Positions 42,195-51,638 of a stretch of DNA of 64,000 nt are shown here, one piece after another (positions within the stretch are counted from its first letter, which is position 1; each line of letters opens with the position of its first letter). The stretch spans positions 29,693-93,692 of the forward strand of contig REED01000119.1 in NCBI GenBank assembly GCA_007695225.1. Direction: 5' to 3'. The translations under genes were made by a program, and so were the position numbers. Source of the DNA: Gemmatimonadales bacterium. GTDB taxonomy: Bacteria; Gemmatimonadota; Gemmatimonadetes; Longimicrobiales; Gaopeijiaceae. Below the pieces are notes generated by a model that had not been told where the DNA came from, did no database searches, and worked only from the letters and a program-made list of their open reading frames with translations.

Positions 42195-44477
42195 CTACCT
42201 GAAGAACCCCGAGGCGTCGAACTGTCGGGTATATTTGACCACGAAGGTCCGTTCAGGCGCCCCCAGGCCCTCCCTGGGTAGGACGCCGGAAATCCCCGAG
42301 ACTTCCATGAGCTGACGCTCATTGTAGACCACGAAGAGCCCCGTCCCTGCCGTGTCCAGCCATCCAAAGCGAAGGTATCCCGTCCAGACGCCGGTCTGGT
42401 CGCTGTACTGGACCGAGGACTGGGCGGCCAGGGAGGGAGTGAAGGCATAGCGCAGCCGCACCCGGGTCAGGGTGGTGTTGAACTGCCCCTGGGGGAGATC
42501 GATGCGGTTGTGATTCACATTCACCCCCCCGGTGAGGGTCCCTCCCCGCCGCACATCCATCCCCCCCGATACCCCCACCCGGGTTCCGCTGAGGAAACTC
42601 CCCACCTCCACCCGGTTGCTGAAGGAGATGGGGGCGGCCCGGTTCGTGTTCTGGCTGGACCAGAAAGTCCACCCGCTGTAGGTGCCCGCCGGCACCTCGA
42701 TTTCGGTTCCGGCGATGCGGAAGGGCCGGTCCAATCCCTCCAGCTCCCAGTCCAGGGCGGGCATGGTGAGGGCGCCGCTTTCGAACTCCACGTGGGTATG
42801 CAGGTGGACCCGCTCGGTGAGCTTGAAGCCCGACAGGTCGTGGGAGACGGTATAGCTGGTGTGGGGCCGGAGCTCCCGGAGCCACTCCACCCGGGGAACC
42901 CGGAGATAGTTCATGACCCGGAAGTGCCGAGCGGTATAGCCGAGCCCCGGTCGGATCCGCCGAACGAAGCCCACCTCAGGATCGAAGTGGTCCCCGATGT
43001 GGTCGTAGTAGCTGGAGACCTGCCAGTTCTCGGACCGGTATTCCCCCACGAAGGCCATGAGCTTCGAATCTCCATCCAGTTGGGGAGAGTCGGTCCGCCC
43101 CAGCAGGGCGTCGAAGGTCCACTCGTCCCCGAGCCCGACCCGTAGGTCCGCACCGAAGAGGCGATTGTAGTCCCCCTCAAGGTCCCGGGACTGCCGCTGG
43201 GTGAAGATGGTCCCCACCCGGGAGCGGTTCGGGAGCTCCCGGACCACGCGTCCCACCGTCCAGCCGTTGGGATCCTGGACCCCCTCCAACCCCTCGGTCT
43301 GCATGTAGAGGAGCCCCACGTCGGTTCCCGCCACCCGCCCGGAAAGGCGCGCACCCGCCTGGATGGGCACTTCCTGACCCCGGTGGACCCCGATCCTCCG
43401 ACTGTGGAACATCTGCACCGGAGTCTGGGACGACCCGGGGCGAGCCGACTGGACGGAAAAGAGGTCCGCGTTCTCCAGGAAGAAGGGCCGGCGCTCCGGA
43501 AAGAAGAGGTTGAAGCGGGTGAGGTCCACCTGCTGGTCGTCCACCTCCACCTGGGCGAAATCCGTGTTCACGGTGAGGTCCAGCGCCAGGCTCGGGGTGA
43601 TCCCGATCTTGGCATCGGCACCCACCTCGAACGGATACTCGGTCCCCGGCTGTCCCGGGAGGTTCTGCTGGGTGGCCGCCAGGAGATAGGGGGAAAAGGT
43701 GGTGACCCGCTGGGGAGGCGGCGACATCCCCCGCAGGACACCGGCCTCGGTGAGGCGGTAGAGGTTGTACTGCCGGGGAACCGGGGACCAGAAGGCCTGC
43801 TCGTTCTTCCGGCCGATGAAGCGGGCCAGGTTCAGGCCCCAGTCCTGGGCCTCCTGGGTGCCGTAGCGCAGGGTGGAGAAGGGGATGCGCATCTCCACGT
43901 ACCACCCGGCTCCATCCTGGGAGGTGGCCACGCTCCAGCTCCCGTCCCAGTTGGTGTTCACATTCCCGCCCCCCCGGACCTGGCCGTCGTACTCGATTCC
44001 GCCGGGGTTCGTCCCGAAGACGAAGGCGTTCTGACGATCCTGGTAGGTGTCCAGCACCACCAGGAAGGCATCCGATTGATTCAGGTTGGCGTTCCTGCGG
44101 CGCTCCCCCACGATGATCCGCTCCGGTTCCCGGTCCCGGAGCCAGGCGCCGATGTAGATGGCGTCGTCGTCGAAGAGGATCCGAACCTCCGTCTCTTCGG
44201 AGATGGGGGCACCGGCCACGGGCTCATGTTGCACGAACCCCGTGAAGGGCTCCGCTTCCATCCAGACGGGATCATCCAGGCGTCCATCCACCACCGGACC
44301 CACCGCCACCCGGGTGGCCATCCCCGAGGTGATGGTGGCCATGCTCCCTTCCCCTTCCCCTTCCCCTTCCGTTGCGGCCTGGGCCACGAGGGGGAGTGGG
44401 GCAAGGATCACGGTTCCCATCACGAGCCCCCCGCAAAGGGCACCCAGGACCATCCACAGCTTCCGTTGCCTTTTCAT
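42195..44477 (-). CDS. DUF5916-type outer-membrane protein with a CBM9-like domain
   Basis: 760 residues. The signal peptide (about 1-34) is followed by a GEGEGEG stretch encoded by four CCTTCC repeats (44347-44370). Next comes a carbohydrate-binding-module-9-like domain (about 55-220, with VAVGPVVDGRLDDPVW and YGTQEAQDWGLNLARF). The large C-terminal region has the DUF5916 signature NTDFAQVEVDDQQVDLTRF and FFPERRPFFLEN, with many barrel strands. Such proteins are abundant in Gemmatimonadota and thought to be outer-membrane barrels. ATG 44477 has GGGAG 5 nt upstream. Confidence 0.85.
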   Translation of the reverse strand: MKRQRKLWMVLGALCGGLVMGTVILAPLPLVAQAATEGEGEGEGSMATITSGMATRVAVGPVVDGRLDDPVWMEAEPFTGFVQHEPVAGAPISEETEVRILFDDDAIYIGAWLRDREPERIIVGERRRNANLNQSDAFLVVLDTYQDRQNAFVFGTNPGGIEYDGQVRGGGNVNTNWDGSWSVATSQDGAGWYVEMRIPFSTLRYGTQEAQDWGLNLARFIGRKNEQAFWSPVPRQYNLYRLTEAGVLRGMSPPPQRVTTFSPYLLAATQQNLPGQPGTEYPFEVGADAKIGITPSLALDLTVNTDFAQVEVDDQQVDLTRFNLFFPERRPFFLENADLFSVQSARPGSSQTPVQMFHSRRIGVHRGQEVPIQAGARLSGRVAGTDVGLLYMQTEGLEGVQDPNGWTVGRVVRELPNRSRVGTIFTQRQSRDLEGDYNRLFGADLRVGLGDEWTFDALLGRTDSPQLDGDSKLMAFVGEYRSENWQVSSYYDHIGDHFDPEVGFVRRIRPGLGYTARHFRVMNYLRVPRVEWLRELRPHTSYTVSHDLSGFKLTERVHLHTHVEFESGALTMPALDWELEGLDRPFRIAGTEIEVPAGTYSGWTFWSSQNTNRAAPISFSNRVEVGSFLSGTRVGVSGGMDVRRGGTLTGGVNVNHNRIDLPQGQFNTTLTRVRLRYAFTPSLAAQSSVQYSDQTGVWTGYLRFGWLDTAGTGLFVVYNERQLMEVSGISGVLPREGLGAPERTFVVKYTRQFDASGFFR

Positions 44478-44793
44478 CGAACTCCCTCGAACGAATGAAC
44501 CCCCAGCGGGGTCACCTGCGGACGACCCCACTCGTGGCCGCGCCTCCTCCTGCGGACCACCCCTCGACCCTCACGCACCGGTTAAGGTATCCTGGCATGA
44601 ATGTAGGGGGATTTCAAACTCGGAGCCCGCCCACCCCGGCTTCCCCATTGCGTTCGCGGTTCGTTCGTGGTGTGTTCGGGCGGGCGCTCCGGGTGCCGCG
44701 CCACAGGAGGGCCCTGAATGCAACCCCCACTCCCGAATCCCTCGCCTCACGCCTTGTCCTTCCCCACCCCATCCCGCCTCTGAGACCGTCCCC
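44478..44793. other. 316-nt divergent gap without a gene
   Basis: Lies between the DUF5916 gene (minus) and the CNNM-type gene (plus). I see no confident promoter, repeat or hairpin. A stretch of moderate AT content at 44580-44625 (GGTTAAGGTATCC) could host a promoter. Confidence 0.6.
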
Positions 44794-45834
44794 ATGTCCT
44801 GGTTCATCTGGCTTGCCATCGTCCTATGTATCTCCCAGTCCGCCACCCTTTCGGGCCTGAACCTCGCGTGCTTCCGGACGAGCCTCCTCCACCTTGAGTT
44901 GGAGACCTCCAAGGGGAACCGGGACGCATCCCGCCTCCTGCAACTGCGAAAGGACGCCAATTTCCTCCTGGTCACCATCCTCTGGGGGAATGTGGCGGTG
45001 AACGTCCTCCTGGCTCTCCTCTCCGGATCGGTGATGGCCGGGGTGGCCGCCTTCTTCTTCTCCACGGTGGTCATCACGGTAGTGGGAGAGATCGTGCCCC
45101 AGGCCTATTTCTCCCGCCACGCCCTCCGCATCGCCTCCGCCCTCTCCCCGCTCATCCGGCTCTACCAGATCCTTCTCTTCCCCGTGGCGAAGCCCACCGC
45201 CCTCGTCCTGGATCTCTGGCTCGGGAAGGAGGCCATTGTCTACTTCGAGGAGCGGGACCTGCGGGACCTCCTTCGCATGCACGCCGACTCCGCGGAGACG
45301 GAGATCGGCCGAATGGAGGGGATCGGTGCCCTGAACTTCCTGGACCTGGATGACCTCCCCCTCTCCGCCGAGGGGGAGCCGGTAGCCCCGGAAAGCGTGA
45401 TCGCGCTGGAGTTCGATGGCCTGCGGCCGGTCTTCCCCCCCATCCGGCCCGATCCAGAAGACCCGTTCCTCAGGAAGCTCCATGACGCCGGGACCAGCTG
45501 GATCATCCTGGTGGACCCGGAAGGCGAGGCCCGCCTTGTGCTGGATGCCAGCAGTTTCCTGAGGGACGCCCTCTTCCATAACGACTCGTTCCATCCGCTT
45601 TTCCACTGTCATCGGCCCATCATCGTCCGGGACGCCGGCACACCCCTGGGACAGGTCGTCCCCCGCCTGAAGGTGCGTCCCGAGCACGCCGAGGACGACG
45701 TCCTGGAGGAGGACATCGTGCTCCTCTGGGGAGATGAGCGGCGCGTCATCACCGGCTCGGACATCCTGGGCCGGCTCCTCCGAGGGGTGGTGCGGAGGGA
45801 GACGGTGGCCCCGGGTGGGGTGCCCACGGGATGA
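44794..45834 (+). CDS. CNNM (DUF21)-domain membrane protein with CBS-like region
   Basis: 346 residues. The N-terminal transmembrane domain (four segments, about 2-130) has the CNNM/CorC motif SATLSGLNLACFRTS and VVGEIVPQAYFSRHALR. The rest is cytosolic with CBS-like strands (about 200-330, ending EEDIVLLWGDERRVITGSDI). Family members export magnesium or modulate ion homeostasis. The C-terminal CorC_HlyC domain is missing. ATG 44794 has no good ribosome-binding site. Direct repeats of CGGGAATCC at about 45840-45860 lie right after the stop, a weak case of the stop-linked repeat pattern. Confidence 0.8.
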   Translation: MSWFIWLAIVLCISQSATLSGLNLACFRTSLLHLELETSKGNRDASRLLQLRKDANFLLVTILWGNVAVNVLLALLSGSVMAGVAAFFFSTVVITVVGEIVPQAYFSRHALRIASALSPLIRLYQILLFPVAKPTALVLDLWLGKEAIVYFEERDLRDLLRMHADSAETEIGRMEGIGALNFLDLDDLPLSAEGEPVAPESVIALEFDGLRPVFPPIRPDPEDPFLRKLHDAGTSWIILVDPEGEARLVLDASSFLRDALFHNDSFHPLFHCHRPIIVRDAGTPLGQVVPRLKVRPEHAEDDVLEEDIVLLWGDERRVITGSDILGRLLRGVVRRETVAPGGVPTG

Positions 45835-45891
45835 AGGCACCGGGAATCCCAACGGGAATCCACGGGGAAGGCGGGGGGCTGGCGAGTCGGT

Positions 45892-46491
45892 TCACCCGAC
45901 GTCGTCGCCCTCCGGCACCGCGTCGAAGCGTCGGAGGATCCACCGGGAGCGGCGGGTACCGGGGTCCACCCGGAACCCCATGCTTCGAACCGTCCCTTCT
46001 GTGTCGCGATCCGGTCGACACCCGCCGGTGAGGGCAGTCCAGGGGGGCTGGATGCAGCGAGCGAGCCAGCCGCCGAGGCGGGATCGGGGACGGACATGCT
46101 CCAGCATTCGCAGGGACCCGCCGGGGCGTAAGACCCGGGCCACCTCCAGGAGCCCCACCTCCGGCTCGTCCACCGAGCAGAAGACCAGGCTGGAGACTAC
46201 CACGTCGAAGGCGTCCTCCCGGAACGGGAGGGCCTCGGCCCGTGCCTGGACCAGGGGAATGCCCGGGGCCCGCCGAAGGGCGGTCCGGAGGACCACCCGG
46301 TCCGGATCCAGTCCCACCACCTGGGTGGTGGGAGAATGGAGCGCCAGGGTCCGGCCGGTTCCCACCCCCACCTCCAGAACCGACCCGTCGCCCTCCTGGA
46401 CGAGGGAACGCCGCCACCGGCCAAGGAGAAGTCGGTCCATCACCGCCATCAGACTGTCATAGACCAGGGGGATCTGCTCCAGCCCCCTCAC
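45892..46491 (-). CDS. Class I SAM-dependent methyltransferase
   Basis: 199 residues with Rossmann-type SAM motifs: VLEVGVGTGRTLAL (motif I), VVGLDPDRVVLRTA (II), DAFDVVVSSLVFCSVDE (IV) and RVLRPGGSLRMLEHVRP (V). Short members of the UbiE/Coq5-like or DUF group look like this. The substrate is unknown. GTG 46491 was chosen because homologous starts include the IPLVYDSL stretch; ATG 46449 is possible. It converges with the CNNM-type gene across 57 nt. The last part is rich in Arg and Cys (ARCIQPPWTALTGGC). Confidence 0.82.
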   Translation of the reverse strand: MRGLEQIPLVYDSLMAVMDRLLLGRWRRSLVQEGDGSVLEVGVGTGRTLALHSPTTQVVGLDPDRVVLRTALRRAPGIPLVQARAEALPFREDAFDVVVSSLVFCSVDEPEVGLLEVARVLRPGGSLRMLEHVRPRSRLGGWLARCIQPPWTALTGGCRPDRDTEGTVRSMGFRVDPGTRRSRWILRRFDAVPEGDDVG

Positions 46492-46859
46492 CCTTGGGCT
46501 CCATCTGGGACTTCGGTTCGGGCTCCATTCATCCTCGAACTCCGTCGGGTTGGGAGAGTCGCCCCCCCTGCGCCGGGAGGGACCCCGGAGGGATCGGGCT
46601 GTATCCCCTACCCCCGGATGGACACGGGGGATTCGGGGTGGGTAGCGAGCACCGCCGCCGGGGTATCCTCTGCATTGCAGCCACCGACCCAAGGTTCGAG
46701 CCGGGGGGACGGACCGGCGACGGACGAGGCCATGGGACCGCCTGGAGACGGGAGGCGAAAACGACGTCGACCCATATCTTGTGGCAGGCTTCATTCCCAC
46801 GAGCCGTCCGCGGGCCCCATCCACGAACAGAACCCCTTCCCCGGAAAGGAGCGAAACCG
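46492..46859. other. 368-nt divergent gap without a gene
   Basis: Lies between the methyltransferase gene (minus) and DUF3006 (plus). It contains a small palindrome CTGCATTGCAG (46670-46680). I see no clear promoter or structured RNA. Confidence 0.6.
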
Positions 46860-47141
46860 ATGACGGAAGATCTGTGGATCCTGGACCGGATCGAGGATCG
46901 GCACCAAGCAGTGCTGCAGCGCGACGACGGAGAGGAGCGGATCGTACCGCTGGAGGCCCTGCCGAAAGGGGTCGCCGAGGGCACCGTCCTTCGCGAAGCG
47001 GAGGCGGAGGGCGACTCCGGGCCTCCGGGATCGCCCGTCCGCTACATCGCCGACCGGGAGGCAACGGCCCGACGTGTGGCGGGGATCGAGGAACTCCGCG
47101 CCTCCCTTCCCCGGGGTCCCTCAGGGCCCCTCTCTCTATGA
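46860..47141 (+). CDS. DUF3006-domain small protein
   Basis: 93 residues. WILDRIEDRHQAVLQRDDGEE and IVPLEALPKGVAEGTVL are typical of DUF3006, a small beta-strand domain that often precedes ComEC-like MBL proteins, as here. Its stop overlaps the next ATG (ATGA). AAGGAG lies 9 nt before ATG 46860. The role is unknown; the gene order suggests a partner of the MBL protein. Confidence 0.85.
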   Translation: MTEDLWILDRIEDRHQAVLQRDDGEERIVPLEALPKGVAEGTVLREAEAEGDSGPPGSPVRYIADREATARRVAGIEELRASLPRGPSGPLSL

Positions 47142-48379
47142 GGAGATCCGGAGGACGGAACGGATGGGGAACCCGTCTGGCCCTCCTGCCCCTCACCATC
47201 GCCCTCTCCCTGGGGGCCTTCGGATGTGCCTCATCTCCACCGGGGCCCCCGGGCACCCCGCCTCAGCCGACCCCGGGGGTGGCGCCAGAGGTGGCGCCCG
47301 ACTTCGCTCCAGACACGGCGCCGGAGGCCGCGCCGGCATTGGCGCCGGGGATGGACGCCCCTCGCCCCACCGGCGACCTCTGGATCCATTTCCTGGATGT
47401 GGGCCAGGGGGACGCGGTCCTCATCGAGGAGCCTTCGGGACGACGGGTCCTCATCGATGCAGGCCCAGCAGGGCGGGTGGCGGACACCCTCCAGGCCATG
47501 GGGGTGGAGGAGTTGGACCTCTTCATCGCGTCCCACAACCACGCGGATCACATCGGGGGAGCCGCCGCGGTGATCCGGGCCATTCCCGTGCGCTTCGTCA
47601 TGGACAACGGCGTGCCCCACATCACCCTCACCTACCAGCGGATGCTGGAGGCCATGCGAGAGCATGACGTCCCCCTCCTGGAACCGGAGGGGCGAACCGT
47701 TCAGTTCGGGCAGGCCACCCTGCACATCCTCCCGCCACCCGGCGACCCGAGGCTCGGACACAACGACAACTCGGTGGGAGTGATCCTGCGCTTCGGCCGT
47801 TTCCATGCCATGTTCGCCGGGGACGCCGAAGGTCATCTCTGGCATCACTGGCTGGAAACCCTACCGGAACCCCTCCCGGCGGTGGATCTCCACAAGGCCT
47901 CCCACCACGGGTCGCGGAACGGAGACATCGCCGAAGCCCTGGCCGTGCTCCAGCCCCGGGTGATCCTCGTCGGTGCGGGGCGAAACAACCGCTTCGGCCA
48001 CCCCCATCCCGAGGCACTGGCGCTCTACGAGGAGGTGGGAGCCCAGGTCTTCAGCACCGCAGAGTGGGGAAGAATCGGGGTCCGAGTCCAGCCTGACGGG
48101 AGCTTCCAGGTGGGGGAGGGACCCCTCTTCCCACCGGCCGGGCCGGAACCCGACGAGGAGCCCCAGGAGCTCTGCCTGGACGTGAATACCGCTTCGGTCC
48201 TGGAGCTCCAGGCCATCATCCACCTGGATACCGTTCGAAGCCAGCTTCTCGTGTCCCTGAGGGAGGAGCGGCCCTTCACCTCCCTGGACGACCTGGTCCG
48301 GGTGCCGGGGATCGGCCCCGCACGGGTGCGGGACATCCGGGATCAGGGGCTCGCCTGCGTGGGGCTGGGAGGGAGGTGA
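47138..48379 (+). CDS. ComEC-like MBL-fold lipoprotein fused to a ComEA-like HhH domain
   Basis: 413 residues. A lipoprotein signal with GAFGCAS (about residue 28) is followed by an Ala-Pro repeat linker (about 43-70). An MBL domain follows (about 80-310) with FLDVGQGDAVLIEEPSG, ASHNHADHIGG, HNDNSVGVIL, FAGDAEGHLW and HKASHHGSRNG. A helix-hairpin-helix pair is at the C-terminus (about 350-410, LDVNTASVLELQAI and LVRVPGIGPARVRDI). ComEC/Rec2 C-domains and ComEA are normally separate and act in DNA uptake. This exported fusion could process or bind DNA outside the inner membrane. Confidence 0.87.
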   Translation: MRRSGGRNGWGTRLALLPLTIALSLGAFGCASSPPGPPGTPPQPTPGVAPEVAPDFAPDTAPEAAPALAPGMDAPRPTGDLWIHFLDVGQGDAVLIEEPSGRRVLIDAGPAGRVADTLQAMGVEELDLFIASHNHADHIGGAAAVIRAIPVRFVMDNGVPHITLTYQRMLEAMREHDVPLLEPEGRTVQFGQATLHILPPPGDPRLGHNDNSVGVILRFGRFHAMFAGDAEGHLWHHWLETLPEPLPAVDLHKASHHGSRNGDIAEALAVLQPRVILVGAGRNNRFGHPHPEALALYEEVGAQVFSTAEWGRIGVRVQPDGSFQVGEGPLFPPAGPEPDEEPQELCLDVNTASVLELQAIIHLDTVRSQLLVSLREERPFTSLDDLVRVPGIGPARVRDIRDQGLACVGLGGR

Positions 48380-48405
48380 GTCGAGGGGTGGCCCGGTCCC
48401 ACCCG

Positions 48406-51400
48406 TCAGCGTCCACCGGTCCGGGGCGCCGTCCCCTCCCTCCGGGCGACCTGGGCACGGAGCTGCTGGATCCGAATGGCCGCCCGGAGCTGCTGGACCG
48501 TGGAATCCACCGTGGAGACGACCTCGGGGCCACCGGCCTCCCTCTCCAACGCCTGCGACAGCGCCTCGGAGAGACGTTCGGCTCGCACTCGGGGCTCCTC
48601 CTCCAACCAGACCACCCGGAGGGGGCTCTCTCCTGCGGCCACGGCGCTGCAGACGACCCTCCGATCCAGGAGTCCATCGGGACCATAGAGGAGTTCCCGG
48701 AGGACCGCATCCTCCTGGGCGGAAGCCGGAAGGGCCAGCCGCACGTAGGACCCCAGGAGGAGCCGGGCGGCGGTGAGTCCCTCAAGCGCCTGCCGCATGC
48801 GGAGGGCGGAGTCCCGATCTTCTCCTGCCAACTCGCCCTCCAATCCACCCGTCGTGGCGCCGGGAGCCCCCGCCCCGGGGAGGGCTGCCGCCGGCCCCTC
48901 CTGGCACACCGAGGTGAAGACACGATTCAGGGAGACGGACTCGTAACGGCGAAGTTCCCCTTCGATCCGTTCCTCCAGCTCCCGGAGGAGATCGGACCGA
49001 GGTGGGGATATGGACCAGACCGCAGGCTCGTCGGCAAGGGTGGGCCAGATCTCGTCCAGGAAATGGCCCTCGGGGTCCGGGATCGGCTCCCGCCGGGAGC
49101 GCACGTTCTCGCTGGTTTCGCCTCCGGCCACCTCCTCGACCCGATGGAGGACCTGGCGTCCGGCCACCTGGTAGCGAGCCAATAGGCCACCTCCATCCTG
49201 TCGTCCGGCCGCACCCCCATTCGCGTCCCCGCCGAGGCGAAGCTCCACCTCAATTCGGGTCCGGGTGAAGGTGAATCGGTCGTGACGCTTTCCGAAGAAG
49301 AGGAAGCGGCGGCGGAAGTTCTCACGACTGACGCTGTCCGCCGTCATGGTCCGATAGACCAGGGTGGGCTCGTTCAGGGCCAGCACGGCGGCGGTCCGGA
49401 CCTCCTGGGGAACGCTTCCCGCCACCCACCGGGGGACCTCCAGGGTCGGCCGGGCACTGGCTTCCGGCTGGATATGGGTGAGGAGGGAGGCGGGATCCGC
49501 CCGGCGGAGCTGGGCCTGCTGGTGCCGGGTGGCCAGTCGGTCCGCCTCTTCGGTGAGCTCCACCACCCGGGCCTCGTAGTAGGCCAGCACCCGGTTCATG
49601 AGGAGCCCCGACTCGCCGGTGACCCGGTCGGCAACCATCCCCTGGAGGATGGCCTGGACCTCGAGTCCGGTGGCGAGAAGGGCCTCCAGGTCCCCCGGCG
49701 CCACCGCCCGGGCCAGCTCGGGCCAGTCCTGGAGCATGGTGAGGTAGGCCTGGGAAGCGACGGCCCATTCCACCGGGTTCGCCCCGCCCCGTCCGCCCTG
49801 GAGCCCAGGGTAGCTGAACCGCTGATCCGCCACCCGGGCCAGGAGCGGGAGCCGCCGCGCCAGATTCTCAGGGGACGGGTCCGAAAGCGCCTCCGCCACG
49901 GAGAGGTCGTCCACCGGGGTGGTCCGGTCCACCAGGAGGGCGTCCCGGGCATCCTGGGCGCCCCGGACCCGGAAGTCCGTCAGGCACTCGGAGAAGACGG
50001 GGAACTCCATCCGGTCGAAGGGGGGGAGATGCCGCTCCCGGTGCTCCAGGCAGCGGACCAGGGTTCGGCTATACTCCCGATCGAAGCCCGCCTGCATGTA
50101 CGCGGTGAGGTTCGACTCCATCCGGTCCATCCGGAGCGCCAGTGCGCTGAGTCCCTCCTGGAGGGAGCGGAGCTGACCCTGGACCTCCGAGTGGTTGGCG
50201 GCCACGAGCCCCTCCAGCGTCCCGAACCGGGAGTCCAGCACCTCGAAGACCTCGTCCAGGCGCACGTCCATCTCCTGGAATCCCACCTCCATCTCCGCCC
50301 TCAGGGCATCCACCGTCCCCCGCAGGGCCCGGACTTCCCCGGCGGCACTGCCTCCCAGCGCCCCGGGGGTGAGCTCGAAGAACGAGGCCACCCCGGCCGC
50401 CATGGCGAAGACGTTCCCGCTCAGGGCCAGGACCGCCGCCTGTTGTCCCATCTCCAGAAGATTGGCCCGGAAGGCGCCCCCCTCCCGCCGGAGGTCCACC
50501 GCCGCATTCCCCACCGTGCGGATCCGCTCCGCCACGGCGCCGTCCAGGAAGGAGAGGGTGGCCGACCGGGACGCCAGATAGACGAAGGAGCGCTGGGTGG
50601 CCCACTCGGTTGCGCTCCGGGCCTGGGCGCCGGCGCCGACGCCCTCTCCCAGGAGGGCCCGAGCCGACCCGGTGATGGACCCCAGGAACTCCTGATACTC
50701 CATCAGGACCATCTCACTGTCCCGGGCCATGCCCCCCAGCGCCTCGGTGAAGGTTCCCCCGAAGGACGCCAGTGCAGGGTGCTGAAGCGTCAGGGCCTGG
50801 AGGCCAGGGACCCGGGCCAGGACCTCCTCCCCACTCATTCCCGGAGAGAACCCCACCGCCTGCTCCACCAGGGAGGAGAAGCCCAGGGTCCGGTCCTGGA
50901 GGCGCCACGCCTCTGCCAGCGCCTCCTCGGCGAAATCCTGCAGGAGGGAGAGCCGGACCCCCTCTCCACCGAAGCGGGGGGCGCCGGGAACCCCGCCCAC
51001 CCCGGGGGGCACGTCCTCTCCCGGCCGGAGATAGTGGGCCACGAGCCGCGCCCCCTCCTCGGCCAGCCCCCTCCCCATGGCCGGGGGCACCAGGGGTGTG
51101 AGGACTTCCAGGGAGCAGAGGGTGCCCTCCACCGGATCCCGGAGGGCGCGGCAGCGGTCCAGGGGCGCGGCTCCCAAGCCCCCGGTGAGCGCCTCCAGCT
51201 CGTCCGGCGTGGAGACCATGTCGGGGCCCGCCATCCGATTGAGGGCCGCCAGCACCAACACCCCCGGATAGTCCCGTTCCGCCAGGACCCGCTGCAGCAC
51301 ACCGGCGGTCCAGACCACCTGGTCCGCCACCCGGTCCGCCCCCCTCTCCTCCCCCGTGGCCGGCGCCGTGGACTGGGCCACCAGACCGGACATCGGGAGC

Positions 51401-51513
51401 GACGACGCCGGAAGGCTGGGCGCCGCCAGGATCATCCCCACCGCCAGGGGGAGGAGAATGGCCAGGTGGCCATGGAGTCGAGCGGGTCGCTGAAACACCG
51501 GAAGACGGCGCAT
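48406..51513 (-). CDS. Large exported coiled-coil protein of unknown family
   Basis: 1035 residues. A basic leader and hydrophobic segment (about 14-35) suggest a signal peptide or anchor. The N-terminal half is helical with a hydrophobic stretch (about 355-385, AAVLALSGNVFAMAAGVASFF). A heptad-rich coiled coil follows (about 394-474, VGFQEMDVRLDEVFEVLDSRF, in part). The C-terminal half is mixed and rich in Arg/Glu, with no motif I recognise. It shares the divergent region with the type III polyketide operon. ATG 51513 is the family-neutral choice; upstream codons to 51705 are Arg/Gly-rich. The long intact frame and codon bias show it is a real gene. Confidence 0.75.
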   Translation of the reverse strand: MRRLPVFQRPARLHGHLAILLPLAVGMILAAPSLPASSLPMSGLVAQSTAPATGEERGADRVADQVVWTAGVLQRVLAERDYPGVLVLAALNRMAGPDMVSTPDELEALTGGLGAAPLDRCRALRDPVEGTLCSLEVLTPLVPPAMGRGLAEEGARLVAHYLRPGEDVPPGVGGVPGAPRFGGEGVRLSLLQDFAEEALAEAWRLQDRTLGFSSLVEQAVGFSPGMSGEEVLARVPGLQALTLQHPALASFGGTFTEALGGMARDSEMVLMEYQEFLGSITGSARALLGEGVGAGAQARSATEWATQRSFVYLASRSATLSFLDGAVAERIRTVGNAAVDLRREGGAFRANLLEMGQQAAVLALSGNVFAMAAGVASFFELTPGALGGSAAGEVRALRGTVDALRAEMEVGFQEMDVRLDEVFEVLDSRFGTLEGLVAANHSEVQGQLRSLQEGLSALALRMDRMESNLTAYMQAGFDREYSRTLVRCLEHRERHLPPFDRMEFPVFSECLTDFRVRGAQDARDALLVDRTTPVDDLSVAEALSDPSPENLARRLPLLARVADQRFSYPGLQGGRGGANPVEWAVASQAYLTMLQDWPELARAVAPGDLEALLATGLEVQAILQGMVADRVTGESGLLMNRVLAYYEARVVELTEEADRLATRHQQAQLRRADPASLLTHIQPEASARPTLEVPRWVAGSVPQEVRTAAVLALNEPTLVYRTMTADSVSRENFRRRFLFFGKRHDRFTFTRTRIEVELRLGGDANGGAAGRQDGGGLLARYQVAGRQVLHRVEEVAGGETSENVRSRREPIPDPEGHFLDEIWPTLADEPAVWSISPPRSDLLRELEERIEGELRRYESVSLNRVFTSVCQEGPAAALPGAGAPGATTGGLEGELAGEDRDSALRMRQALEGLTAARLLLGSYVRLALPASAQEDAVLRELLYGPDGLLDRRVVCSAVAAGESPLRVVWLEEEPRVRAERLSEALSQALEREAGGPEVVSTVDSTVQQLRAAIRIQQLRAQVARREGTAPRTGGR

Positions 51514-51638
51514 TGATGGCCAGGAAAGAGTTGGGGATGACACACGTTCCCCGGATGGAGGCTCCACACGCAACCCAACACCACGACACGGGTAGCCGGA
51601 ACTACCCCGGCCTCCTCCCCCTCGATCCACGGCCCGCC

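Noticed and set aside
44585..44605. A fourth sigma54-like site (TGGCATGAATG...)
   Set aside because: The -12 GC dinucleotide is missing at the required spacing.
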